DNA of 64,000 nt from Torymus aiolomorphi. Taxonomy: Eukaryota > Arthropoda > Insecta > Hymenoptera > Torymidae. The stretch's first letter is position 1. Every line of letters starts with the position of its first letter. The stretch spans positions 56,642,475 through 56,706,474 of the forward strand of contig CM070877.1 in NCBI GenBank assembly GCA_036365515.1. The letters run 5' to 3'. The notes beneath the pieces were generated by a model. It searched no databases. It was not told the origin of the DNA and worked only from the letters and a program-made list of their open reading frames with translations. Positions 1-11,661 of this stretch are shown piece by piece. The position numbers and the translations under genes are program-made.

Positions 1-480
1 ATGCAAACAATTCTTAATCCCAAGTAGGAGCGGGATGCGAATTCCACGCGTATACGGGAGCGCGTCAGACGTGCATACATGGCAAAGTAATTTTTTAAAT
101 AGTTCTTAACCCCAAATAGGCGAGGGATGCGAGTTCCACGCTTATACTGTAATAAGGCAGACGTGTATTATAGCAAAATAATTATTTAAATAATCCTCAA
201 GCCCTAGTAGGTGGGTGATGCTCCCGTATACGCGTGGAACTTGCATCCCCCGCCTACTTGGGGTTAAGAATTATTTAAATAATTGTTTTGCCTCGTATGC
301 ACGTCTGACTCGATTCCGTATACGCATTGGAACTTGCATCTTCCGCCTACTTGGGGTTAAGAACTATTTAAATAATTATTTTGCCATGTATGCACGTCTG
401 ACGCACTCCCGTACACGCGTTGAACTCGCATCCCCCGCCTAGTTGGTGTTAAGAATTATTTAAATAATTTGTTTGCCTTG
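1..480. repeat. Inverted array of ~93-bp repeats
   Basis: A unit of about 93 bp occurs two to three times in one orientation (about 1-205) and about three times in the opposite orientation (about 213-480). Landmarks are CTTAACCCCAAATAGGCG in the left half and CGCCTACTTGGGGTTAAG in the right half, starting again near 252, 345 and 437. Each unit also carries a self-complementary TTATTTAAATAA core and an ACGTCTGAC word. The short reading frame through the right half just repeats a peptide with the same period and is not a gene. The centre of symmetry is near 212. The left edge may continue outside the window. It could be an old satellite or the arms of a foldback element. Confidence 0.85.
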
Positions 481-2296
481 TATTATTGAAATAATTTTTT
501 TGCCTTGTATTACACGTCTACGTAACACCCGACTCTAGCTTAAATTCACTCGTCATTTGAACGCGCGCGCTACGGTGTGCAGCGCGAGTGCCCAATCCGC
601 GACAGTCTCTACTGCGCAGACTCGAAGCTGCCGTCCGACTTCGACTCTCTGATTTGGTATTGATGAAGCCCTAGAGCAATTGAATTTTTCAAATTCGGAT
701 GATAATTTTGATCACTCGAGAACCACTCGTCAATTATCACCCTCGCTAGAAAAAGTCAACTTTCCTCCCTAGTTGCACCATGTACTATTTTTAAATTAAT
801 TTTAGCAGATGAATTTGTTGTTTTTGACTGAAAGTTATTTTTTTTAATGTTATGTTCAAAATCTATTTTTCAGATTTTTATTTGCTCGGGCATTTTTTTA
901 TTTTCCGATGGATTCGGCTCGGTATAGGACTACCCGTTACTTATAAGAAAACGAGTATCTGGGCCAAAATTCGTATGATCTATGAAAAATTTTCTGAGAA
1001 AATCCATAAACTTGATTACATACGAACGTACATATATACATACATACATGATAGAAAATTCACAAATGAACTAATTCTTGGCGGAAAATAGTTTTTATAC
1101 AGTAAATTGCTAGTTTTTCGGGGGTTACAATCTTTATGATTCGGTGACAAGAATAATGCCAACGTTGGTAAAGGCCGATTGAAAAACGTCGCACAGTACC
1201 AACCACCTCCTGTATACCGATGTCGCCCTTCGTACAAGACGGTATGAGAGCCGCATTTGAATATCACTCTGGAGAAAATATAAAGCTCTCATGAGAAGCG
1301 GTCGTGTTTAAAAATTGTTACCTTTTATCTTATCTTCTTCATTTTTTTTTTTTTTTTATAAATGTGAAGATCTCTTTAAAATTATAATAAAAATTGCTTG
1401 TTTCATATCGGGAAGATTACAAAAACTGACCGGGAAAAAGAGGGAAAAATACGGGAATTTTTTCTTAAGTCAGGAGTAAATACCCTGAAATTGTATAAAA
1501 TCGTTGCGAATCATAGAAAACTGTATTAAAATGCTAGAAACTTTATAAAAGTGAGTCACATATCTACAAACAATTGCTTATAACTTTGCAAGTTTTGAAA
1601 ATTTTCGAATTTTTTATATTGCTACGTCCCCTGAAATTGAACAAAAAATAAAATGAGACCTTGCAAATTAAAATTGGATGAAAAATGAAAAAGAATTATG
1701 GGTTTTGTTGATTTCTTTTTCAATTGTCGATATCTTCTTGAATAATATTTAAATTTCTTTGAAAATTTTTTGTTTGTTTCTTCAAGAATTATTGTTTCAT
1801 TCTATATTGTTTCTCAAATTATAATATGTGAAGTAATCATCGTAAAAATTTTTATATTTATATACATATATATCGCTCCGGAACCACCTTAATTTTAGTA
1901 AAAGTGGTCTTTTTTATATCTATATTTTTGAGAATTATTAGGCAATTAATTTTATAAGGTGATGGCTTTGATATAGCTCTTTTTAAAGATTATATATTCC
2001 GATAGTTTTGTTAGAGGATCCTTTTCCTCTCTTATTAACTCGGAGAGGCTCAGGGTTCCGGCTCACGGGTTTTGCTGAAACAAAGCAAGCATTTTTTTTT
2101 CAGTATTTCCTTAAATGCAGTTAAAAATGTTCATAACTTCAGTTTATCAAAGCGTGAGGGTCTAACTCCGGTTCGTTTCATATTTTAACATCTAAAAACA
2201 GATCTCAAAGTTTGAGAAAATCCATGATCCAGATCTGAGATACACTCCTTGTAAGACTTAAATTTTCCCTCTATCAATCATATATTTCGTTTACAT
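481..2296. other. Unassigned AT-rich spacer
   Basis: I see no supported gene here. There is a GC-richer patch at about 560-660, a short TACATA-type simple repeat at about 1012-1050 and a T-run near 1341-1356. The first exon of the THAP transposase that begins near 2297 should lie in or before this spacer, but no zinc-finger start (C-x2/4-C) could be recognised. Confidence 0.4.
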
Positions 2297-4732
2297 AGAC
2301 AACTAGACTGGATCTTTCACTCAGGCAATGACAATCTTCTTAAATTGGATGACAAACTGGAAGCCAAGCGACTTTGCAATGACCATTTTACTGCTGACGA
2401 TTTTGTGGTCGGTTCTGGTATGACAAAATTGAAAAATATAGCTATACCTATTCAAAAGGCTTCAGATACTGATTCGAATGATTCCGGTCAGATTAAAGAA
2501 CATGATGGCTCTGGAATTGATCTTCCTCCTACCTCTGAAGACAGATCAGTTATTGATTTAGAAACACCCTTTATAAGAGAAAGAAGTAACAACATGCCAC
2601 AAAACTTTGTGGGAATTGATTTAGAAACATCTTCTTTAATAGAAACTAGTCATAACATTCCTCAACACTTTGATACAGCAGAGCCATCTTGTTCAGGAAT
2701 GCAAAGCAAGTCGAACTTTGATTGTGACTCTACCGGAAAATCATTAAATGCAAATGTTCAAACTAAAAAGTATAAAACTTTAGTTCAAAAATTGCAACAT
2801 GAAATTGCGAGTTTAAAAGAGCAGTTAAACAAAAAAGATAAACGATGTAAACAAGCACAGTATGTGACTAAAATAATGAGTGTACGAAGAGATGTGTATA
2901 AACAAAAGGCTATTAAACTTTCTAAAGATATTCGTAATAAAAATAAAAAAATTAAAAATCTTGAACGTAAAATTTAAAAATCTAAGGAAGCAGTTTCTTT
3001 TTATGACGAGTATTTAAAGCTTAATACAAATGTATTAAACTTTTTTAAAATGCAAATGAATCATGTCAAACTCAGAAAGTGGTCTAATGATGAAAAAGAA
3101 TTTGCTGTGATTTTATTTTATAAATCTCCAAAAGCTTATTGTTATTTGCGTGACCAAAAGAAGTTTGCCTTACCATGTATTAGTTTGATAAGACGATGGA
3201 TTAATGAACTTGATTTGGAGCCTGGAAATAACATTAAGTTATTTGAATTGTTAAAAATAAAATCAAGCACAATGACAGTAAAAGAGCGCGAGTGCGTATT
3301 AATGTGGGATGAAATGAGCATAAAAACGTGGTTAGATTACAACCCAGAAAAGGATTTGATTGAAGGTTACACTGATATGGGAAAGCATGGTCGCAATGCA
3401 AATCGTGGTAATCATGTTTTAGTTTTTATGTTACGAGGTAGGCAAAATGATTGGAGACAGCCTATTTGCTACTATGTTCCCCATAACAGTGTAAATGGAA
3501 AGTCATTGCACAAAATCATTTTAGATGTAATAGATTACGTTGAAGGTACTGGTTTTCTATTAAAATCAATGGTATGCGATCAAGGATCGCCAAATCAATC
3601 GGCTATAAAAGAATTGGGAATAACCAAAAATAAACCATTTCTTGAACGAAACAATCGTAAAATTTTCTTCAATTTTGATGCTCCCCATTTACTTAAATGC
3701 CTTCGTAACACTTTTCGCAAACGTCAATTTGAAATTAATGAGAAACCCGTGTCATGGGATGCGATTCGGGAATTAAGAAATCGTGAAAAAGATCTTCCAA
3801 CTAAATCTGCCCCTAAACTAACAGACAGACATCTAGATCCTAATGCTTTTCAGTTAATGAACGTTAGTCTTGCGGCTCAAATTTTTAGTAACAGTGTTTC
3901 TTCAGCTTTATTAGCAGGCGCGGTCGCATCAGAAAAACCTTTCATTCATCCCGATTGCATTGCAACAGCAAATTTTATTAAAAAAGTAAACGACCTTTTT
4001 GATTGTTTAAATAGTAGAAGTTCTCGAGATGTTAATCCTTTGCGTCGTCCTTTGTCAAACTTAAATCCTCAAGTAGTACAGTATTTGAAAGATTCTTTGA
4101 ATTGGATCGAAACCTGGAAATGCGTTGATAAAAACGGTAATCCGCCATGCTTTGACGGTTTTTATTTGACGATTAACAGTATACTTTTGCAATGGGAAGA
4201 TATGGCATCAAACGAGGGAGTATATTTGTTAACCACGCGTTTAAATCAAGATCCGTTAGAAAATTTATTTTCTGTTTTAAGAAGTCGTTCTGGTCACAAT
4301 CAAAATCCAACTGCGATGCAAGTGAGGCATAATTTACAGTATAGTATTACTGCAAATTTAACGTCTTCATCGAAATTAACAAACTGCGAACCTGACGAAA
4401 CGGTAGCGTTACTAGCAATTTGTACGAAAAGTACTACGCTTGATTTACAAGAATCGTTAGAAAATATGACCAATCCTGTGCCCGCGTTTACTGAAGACAT
4501 TGACGATAATACCGATCGTATTACTTGTAATTTTCTTGCAAATGACAACAGTATCATCGAAGTAAATGCAAGTAATGAAAATGATGAATTAATTAACGAT
4601 GATATTGAAGACGTTTGCAGTGAAATTTCATTCGATGGAGTAAATGAATCTGTTCATTTCGATGAAAATGAAGATACTTTTGTTGAAGAGATGTTAATGA
4701 TAATGAATTTCAAGAAGTATCTAATTCATTAA
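2297..4732 (+). pseudogene. P-element / THAP9-like transposase, THAP and catalytic part, with a nonsense codon
   Basis: Members of this family cut and paste P-type DNA transposons in the nucleus. The reading frame opens at a TTTACATAG acceptor-like site and encodes the second half of a THAP zinc finger: a W in DWIF, the Cys-His pair in CNDHF and the closing AIPI. A lysine-rich coiled coil follows (about 2750-2974). TAA at 2975-2977 interrupts the frame, but the same frame continues to 4732. The catalytic region keeps WDEMS (about 3307), CDQGSPN (about 3578), DAPHLLKCLRN (about 3678) and a QDPLENLFSVLRS block (about 4249), which match the P-element RNase H-like DDE core and its C-terminal glutamate. 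The first exon is missing. One nonsense codon in an otherwise clean frame suggests recent inactivation. The assignment to THAP9/P-type is firm; the exon start is inferred. Confidence 0.85.
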
Positions 4733-5357
4733 ATGAAGGGAGTGAGAATTTGAATAATATAGATAGGAGCTTGTCATCCGAAACTTATGATAAAATGAAT
4801 AGTGTTTTGACAAATTCTCACAATCGCCAAGATTCATGTACTCCTTTACAGGGAGCAATAAAGTATGTTGCTGGATATATAGCTATGAAATGTATTTCAA
4901 AATTTAATTGTTCTGATTGTAAAGCTTCTTTCACTAGAGTTAATTGTAACATGGAAAGTAACGATGATCTATTTTTTTTAAAGCGTATAAAGTATTTAAT
5001 GTGACCAATGAACTTGGAAATCTTTGCGTCCCTTCTGACGCTTTTTATAGAATCATTATAACAGCTATTGAAACTTTTGATACACTATTTTCTGAAGTAA
5101 GTTACAAGACAGAAGTTAGTAAAGTTTTAATTGATAAAATCACAGCTGAAATTCTTAAATATCATGCACAGTTTTGGATTACTGACGAACCTTGTAAATC
5201 GCATCGTGAGGCTGTAATTGTGTTTTTTGTTAGAGTTCATATTTTTAATAAGGTGAAATGGATAAATTATGATTTGCGAGATGCTAAAAGTTCAAGAAAA
5301 AGACATTTTGCTGGTAACAAGCCTAATGCTAAGTTGCAGAAATTGAGTCATGAGTAA
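4733..5357 (+). pseudogene. C-terminal part of the P-element-like transposase, frameshifted twice
   Basis: After the stop at 4730-4732 the homologous sequence goes on in two other frames: about 4750-5004, then about 5001-5357. The first piece has the family's GAIKYVAGYIA block and a C-x2-C pair (CSDCKA). The second ends in a basic tail and a stop at 5355-5357. The frame moves in the same direction at both steps, so two small indels are the simplest reading. Neither piece has its own convincing ATG. Terminal inverted repeats and the 8-bp duplication expected of P elements were not found by eye, so the limits of the element are open. Confidence 0.75.
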
Positions 5358-7320
5358 AAAAAGAACATATTAGATTTTATTAACGTCTATATTACTTAAT
5401 GAGAAACTAAATTAGAATATGTATTTTTTAACACAAAGGAAATAATTTTTTTTTTCATGATGAAATTTCAACAAGTTGTTACGCTTATTGTATTGTCTTA
5501 AGCTAATATGAATATATGTTTATTTCCTTACAGACAATTATTTTTGTGATTCAATGAAAGGTGACATTTAATGGCCATTTATTAATATAATATAAAGCAT
5601 GATTTTTAATTATAATATTTATAATTATCTTCAAATAAGTAAAATACTAGTTATTAATTTTCAATTTCATTTTTCTTCATAGAAATTTTTCACTTTTTTC
5701 AATGCTGTGTGATAATTTATTTATAAATCATAGATCTTCATGTAAAAAAAGTTTGTTTAGTTGTATTTAATTGTATAAATATTTTTATTGCTAATTTGAT
5801 AATAGTAATTTCCATTTCGTAGTTACAATATTAATTCATTTTGTAAAATTATTGAAGTAAAATTATTAAAAATATAATGTCACTTTTTATACACTACGAT
5901 TTTTTTTTTATATTGCATGTATATACTATATTAAATTGTAAGACAACATTTATACTAAATTATTCTATAGTTCTTAGGGTATGAGCGCTGTCATGCCATA
6001 TCAATTATCGTCTTTTTGTTTATAATCCATATTTACGTTCATAAATGATTCAGATTATAATACTTTGTTCGGATAATCAGAAAGTACTGGAATCAGTATT
6101 GATTCACGTAATATATATAAACTTGAAATTAATAACAATTACTTGTAGTAACGTGCATAAAGCAATATAATTTATAATTTTGTTTTATCTTTTGTAATAA
6201 ATTGTGGTGAATAGTTTCGCATGGTAACTAATTTGCATTTCTTTTGTAGATTATTGAAATGAAAAAATATCTGATTACAGGCAAAAGATTTTAATTTTTA
6301 GTGCATGTTAGGAATATTTAAAAATATTCATCACCCTTTCTTCCTTAACCTAATAATCCTGTGTTTCCTATCCTATCCTGATGGAAAATATCTGCCACCT
6401 TCCCGCTCGGTTTCCATCGAATAATATCGAGTTTGCATATTATTTCTATTGTTTTTAAATAATTAATGAAATTAAATTACTAAAATAATGTGTAAAACAT
6501 ATGTTAAAATTATTTATGCAAACACGTATTAACTGAGAGCAGAACATATTAATGAACATTCCATGAATTTAAGTAGAATTAACAATCATTTTGGTAACGC
6601 AGGGTCGATTTTTGTGTTTTTCAATTTTAAAAATCGATAATACCTTTTTTTATGCCTGATCCATTACTTTGAGATTGCTGCAGCATATTTTTATCCACAG
6701 GGGAGGTATTATATCAGAATGGTGAAATGTTATATAGATATTTTATTAAATATAATGTGGCCATTTCCTTCAAGGAATATCTTAAATATAAAGTCGTTTA
6801 AAATATTTTCCAAATCTGATACTGTCAATTACAAACGGGAGCTATTCAGAACACAAAAAAAATTCTTTTCAAAAATAAATAATAGAAAAATTCTCGTCTA
6901 TAAAAATTAAAAACAAATTGCATAAACTTACAGACTTTCAACTAGAGGAAAAACATTCCGAAAAATGTAAAAGATGTATTCCCATAAAATTTTTAGATCA
7001 TGTGTCGACGTAGGGCTTAATTCCCTTAATCACCGCATTTTCTATAGTTTAATCGTTAGGTGAAAATGGTATTGGAAATACCGATATCACATATCATATT
7101 AAAATAATTTAATGAGAATATTATGGACTTCTTGCCACGTTTTTTTAAATTTTTATATACTAAACTTTAAACATTTTATACCACTGTAACCTCAAAATCA
7201 TAACTTTAACATAATTATTCGGCTCTCGTGGTATGAAATACGGTTCGAAACTGGTGCGTAATATGATTTTTAGCTCGTGTGACTTTTCTCACTCGCATCG
7301 CTCGTGCGAAAAACGCGTTA
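5358..7320. other. AT-rich spacer after the P-type element
   Basis: Very AT-rich sequence with no supported coding region. It may include the 3' untranslated part and the terminal repeat of the P-type element. Short open frames such as 6719-6910 have AT-driven composition and no recognisable domain. Confidence 0.4.
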
Positions 7321-7323
7321 CAT

Positions 7324-7690
7324 CCCCGATGGAAATAGAAAATGTATATAAATGTAAAAAAATGTATACAAACTTATATAATAAGTGTTTATAAAAGTTG
7401 TAATTAGAACATTTTTTACGTTTAAATACGTTTATATACATTTATATAAGTTTTTTTTACAAAAATTTTCACTTATTTACATTTATATATTTTTCTTACA
7501 TTTTGAATAGTTGTATTGAAAATTTGTATTTTTGTAAATATACATATATTTAGTTTTTCTACAGATATATACATTTATATACATTTATATATTTTTTAAA
7601 AATTTTCGCTATATAAGACTTTTTTTTCTTAATTTTATGGAAGTGTATATAAATGTATATAAATGTAAAACATTGTGTATAAATTTCAAA
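7324..7690. repeat. Oligomer-built repeat of GTATATAAAT words in alternating orientation
   Basis: Starts with CCCGATGGAAATAG and is then composed of degenerate 9-11-bp words: ATGTATATAAATG and relatives at about 7340-7395, the reverse complement (ACATTTATATAC) at about 7425-7600, and the forward form again at about 7645-7680. The design is the same as the larger repeats at 8831-9671 and 16438-17228, although the words differ. The right end could not be matched to the left end. Confidence 0.55.
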
Positions 7691-8608
7691 AATTTCTTTA
7701 AAATCACCCATCTGACAATTTAGTTGTCTGATATAATACCCCCGCGTCTTTCTTCTTAAACCTTTATTGATACATTGATTATGATGAATAAATTACTCGA
7801 AAATTAAAAACTGTCAGAAAACATAATATCATGTGCACCCAAGGGTTGGTGGGCTTTTTTATATCGCGAGTTTGCAGAGACTCGTGCTAACTTTTCTTCG
7901 ACTTGTACTTATAAATACTCGGTCTGCTAAATCCAACATTGAGTACACCCTCGATACACAATGTATTATTTTACAGTGAATATGAAAATTAATATAATGG
8001 TTGCATACAGTCGAAAAGTGATATGTCAAGTGATATATCAAGTTAAATAACTGTACATATATGACTACATAACTAATTATTACTATTTATTTTCTTGTAT
8101 AACAATTTATATCTTTTTTATTTCTTTCAATTATTATTTTTTAATCAAATAATTGTAAGAATTTATTAACTTTTAATAATATTTAATATAATTTATTTTT
8201 AAATTAAATTTTATTTAATCATTATTAAATTGTTATTTATAAAAAAATTTTATAACATGTAAAATTGCAAATCATCATGCAGTCATGCTTTACGGCGCTT
8301 GCGCCCGGATCATCGTGAACGGCGCGGGCCGGCGGGCCGCGGACGGCGCGCGCCCGAGCCGCCGAGCCGCGATTCGCAGAAGTGAGAAGAGAAGCATACA
8401 AAGTCAATGCTAGCGCCATCACTCGGTCAAGGCGGAAATAATTTTTTTTCGTCCTCACCCCCCATCTGACGTACGCTTCTATATGCGTCTATATTTGTTG
8501 GTTCCTACCTACCTACCCATTCTGCCTGTGTCGCAACGGAACAAAAGTGAAGAACTTACTTAATTTGTTAGTTCATGATGTTCCGTTTTCCAAACGTTTT
8601 CCTCCATA
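7691..8608. other. Unassigned spacer with a GC-rich patch
   Basis: Mostly AT-rich. A GC-rich stretch at about 8290-8370 stands out against its surroundings but has no recognisable coding content; the minus-strand open frame across it is low complexity. No RNA gene seen. Confidence 0.35.
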
Positions 8609-8830
8609 TAGGGGAAGGTGGGGCATGGCGTGTCAGGTAGGTAAGTTTGGCACCCTCATATTTTTAATATTAATGAATGCAAAAAATGTAATTTTGACGT
8701 AAACCTAATTAGATATGCTTTTAGAATTTTCCTCTATACTTTTGAGATTATAGATAATGTTTAACATTTAATTTAATAAGATTGAAAATCGGTGCTTAGA
8801 AACAAGGTTGACTTCATTTTTAAGTCGCTT

Positions 8831-9671
8831 CCCTAGTGGAAATTTAATTTGCTCAAAATAGTTTAAAACAATTCGTCACTGTTCAAATCTGTTTAAAATT
8901 GTTTAAAACTGTTCAAAACCGTTTAAAACTGTTTATTAGTGTGAATTTTTGGACGTTTAAAACAGTTCTAAACAGTAGTGAACAGTTTTAAACATTTTTG
9001 AACACTTTTGAACTTTTTTAAACATTTACGAACAATTTAAAACTGTTTTGAACTTTTGTATTAAAATATTATTAATTAATAAGAATTTATTTAAAACAGT
9101 TTAAAATAATTTTGAACAGTTATGAACTGTTTTAAACAGTTTTAAATGGTTTTGAACATTTATGAATGGTTTGAAACAATTTTGAACAGTTTTAATCCGT
9201 TCTGAACTGTCGTTTGAACAATATGAATTTGTTTAGAATAGTTTTGAACAGTTTTGAACAGTTATTAATGTCGCCGTCGTCGCAGATATGACGAAAAGTC
9301 GCTTCCTTACTGGAAATTTAATTTGCTCAAAACTGCTGTAAACTGTTCAAAACTGTTTTAAACTATTTCAAATAATTTCCTGATGATCAGTACATTTTCA
9401 ATACAATAATTCTGAATTGTTTGAAACTGTTTAAAATTGTTCATAACTATTTAAGACTGTTTTAAACTGATCAAATAAATGTCTGATCAGTACATTTGCA
9501 ATACAAAAATTCAAAATTGTTCAAAATTGTTCAAAACTGTTCAAAATTGTTCATAACTGTTTAGAACTGTTTTAAACGTCCAAAAGTTCACACTAATAAA
9601 CAGTTTTAAACAGATTTGAACAGTTACGAATTGTTTTAAACCGTTTTGCCCAAATTAAATTTCCACTAGGG
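8831..9671. repeat. Oligomer-built inverted repeat, TTCAAAACTG words, CCCTAGTGG ends
   Basis: The ends are inverted: CCCTAGTGGAAATTTAATTT at 8831 and its reverse complement finishing in CCACTAGGG at 9671. Between them are scores of degenerate 10-11-bp words of the type GTTTAAAACTG / TTCAAAACTG, switching strand several times: forward about 8860-8940, reverse about 8945-9265, forward about 9320-9595, reverse to the end. A second copy of the left end (GCTTCCTTACTGGAAATTTA) lies at about 9304, so the structure looks like two joined or nested units. No coding capacity. Confidence 0.75.
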
Positions 9672-10231
9672 CTGGAGCAACGAGAAAATGATTTTTTTCT
9701 AAATGAGACCAAACCTATTTGATAGTTTCAACTTTTATCTTTCAAGCCCTGTTTTTGTTATTTTCAGAAAATCTTTATAAATAATATAATTAAAAAATGA
9801 AAATGGTATTAAAATGGGGCATGACGTGGCACCCTGGCGGAGCACGCGTGGCGCACTCGGGCGTATCAGTGCGCCGCAGCGGCCGCCGAGCGAAGTGATG
9901 TAACCTACAAACCTACAAACCAAAAACGGAGCAAGATGGGTTAACAACTACGCAGTGCAATAATTTAGTTTTAACTAGTTTTTAGTTTCAATTATTAGAT
10001 TAATAAGTAAATAACCATTATTTCGACTACGTATTAAGTTATAGAGTAGAAAAAACAATGGTAAGGAAGGAATCAATTGTAGATACTCAAACTGCCTTTT
10101 TCAATGGTCAGGTAGTTCAAATATGCTACATAGATGAAAATGATGCGAAATCTTTAAATTTAAACTTATTGTAATAATAATCATAATTTGTTAATCAAAC
10201 AAAAGTATTATGTTGTGATCATATTTTATAA

Positions 10232-10714
10232 GAAGGAAAGAATGCATATTTTAGTTTACCATATGTTAGAGGTTTGTCGGAAAGGATTAGAAGGGTTTTT
10301 AGTAAACATAATATTCAAGTTTTCTTTAGAAATGATAATAATTTAGAAAGGTTATTTAGTAATTGTAAAGACAAGGATGATAAATGTTTGAAATCGGGAG
10401 TTGTTTATAAAATTAATTGTAGGGATTGTAATGGTTGTTATATTGGTCAAACGGGTAGATATTTGAAAAAGAGAATATATGAACATCAACATAGTTTACG
10501 CAGCTCAAGTTGTACATCGGGTTTGAAAGAACATTGTTTAAATAGTTTGCATTCTTTCGATTTTGGGAGTGTGGATATTTTGGAACAGGGGATTAAGAAT
10601 AAATATAAGAGGGAAAGCCTTGAAAGTATTCACATTCTAAGAAATCGGAATAATGTAAATTTAATGATAGAGTCAAGTAAATTAGATAACATTTATCATT
10701 CTTTATTAATTTAA
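10232..10714 (+). pseudogene. Penelope-like element fragment: RT tail and GIY-YIG endonuclease
   Basis: The open frame after a TAA at 10229-10231 starts inside a protein. It shows the connector motif LPYVRGLSERI that follows the reverse transcriptase in Penelope-like elements, then a GIY-YIG nuclease: GVVYKINCRDC with a C-x2-C pair, CYIGQTGR and a downstream basic EHQ segment. These domains make the target nick in this retroelement class. The frame ends cleanly at 10714, the natural C-terminus. Everything 5' of the connector is absent, as usual for 5'-truncated copies. A ribozyme-like motif sits about 110 bp downstream on the same strand, as expected for the terminal repeat of Penelope elements. 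Confidence 0.8.
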
Positions 10715-10819
10715 GTGAGAATGGCAAGTTGGAGAGGGGAATGTGGAGGGTGGTGGGGTAAGAGAAAAGAAGGGGGTATGGGTGCATGGTATATAAGGAG
10801 GTGTATCGCGGGTTTTATT

Positions 10820-10862
10820 TCAGTCCCTGAGGAGGAGCCGGAGCAGGCTCGAAACGTCGGAC
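10820..10862 (+). ncRNA. Hammerhead ribozyme-like motif of the Penelope terminal repeat
   Basis: CTGAGGA at 10827-10833 and GAAAC at 10851-10855 are the two conserved core strands. Between them GAGCC and GGCTC form a perfect 5-bp stem II with a GGAGCA loop. The core has one extra G before stem II, and the same extra G occurs in the Penelope copies at 17.6 and 19.5 kb, so it is a family trait and not random noise. Hammerhead ribozymes in Penelope terminal repeats are established. Cleavage activity here is inferred. Confidence 0.65.
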
Positions 10863-10930
10863 AATGTGGTGGTGGTGGGCAGTCAGATCGTCCTTTGCTA
10901 ACAAAGTTTTTTCCAGAATTTAATTAAGTT

Positions 10931-11661
10931 TTTATTTCAGATTCTGCGGGGGTGATTATAAACAAGGGCAATCTGACTGCCATAAATATTAATTATTTTA
11001 ATTTAATTTGTAAGACTGTAAGACCGATGGAAAAATTCTTATCAGTTTATAAGAAGGAATTTATAATATAAAATCATTTATTAAAATGTAATAATTTGTT
11101 TTAAAATAAAAATTATTATGTTCCCTAATAAAAATAAAATTTTAAATTTTCAATAGACTGATTAATTATTTGATTTTTGAAAATTTTATTATGGCATAAT
11201 TATTAAAGTATTAATTACTGGAAAAAAGAATTGAAAAATACCTATAGTAAAATATTAAATTTGACCGTGCCATGCGTGCCCCGTCGGGTGCCACAATCCA
11301 CCCGCCGGTGGGGCACGTAGAGCATTTTTTCAGAATTTCTTTTCTGTATTTTATCAATAATTAAAAGAAAATGAAAAAAGTTAATAGTTTATTTTATTTT
11401 ATTTTTTTCTGATCTAATTATTCCGTTTTGTACATTTTGAAATAATACACGGTTTAGTTGTTATTTTTAATCAAAGTTAGGGTGTCACACGTGCTCCGCC
11501 CTCCCCTACACCCACCAACAAATAGAGGAGGTTTGATGCAGATACCTCTTGGAGTTAAAAAAAAATAAATAAAGACATAGAGGTTTAAAAACATAATAGT
11601 AAATTAGAAGTATCTTCGTGAGTTCATCAAATAATGTATTCCTGAGATAATCAAATGGTTA
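10931..11661. other. AT-rich sequence without genes
   Basis: Holds the right part of the TAGGGG-ended element (to 11508) and a 150-bp spacer before the next one. No coding region or RNA gene seen. Confidence 0.4.

Larger units (their letters stand above)
8609..11508. mobile_element. DNA-transposon-like element with TAGGGG terminal inverted repeats
   Basis: The left end TAGGGGAAGGTGGGGCATG and the reverse complement of the right end, TAGGGGAGGGCGGAGCACG, match over about 19 bp with a few differences. They resemble the ends of the neighbouring element at 11662-12841. No transposase was seen inside. The interior holds the oligomer repeat (8831-9671) and a Penelope fragment (10232-10930). No target-site duplication is visible (ATA on the left, CAC on the right), so ends or flanks may have mutated, or the pairing may be of two separate copies. 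A GC-rich block with similar words at 9815-9900 and another at 11270-11320 may be further terminal fragments. Confidence 0.5.

Noticed and set aside
215..442. 75-aa open frame in the first repeat array
   Set aside because: The peptide repeats with the 93-bp DNA period and reflects the repeat, not a gene.
8237..8458. Minus-strand frame over a GC-rich patch
   Set aside because: Low-complexity Arg/Ala composition, no domain, no context.
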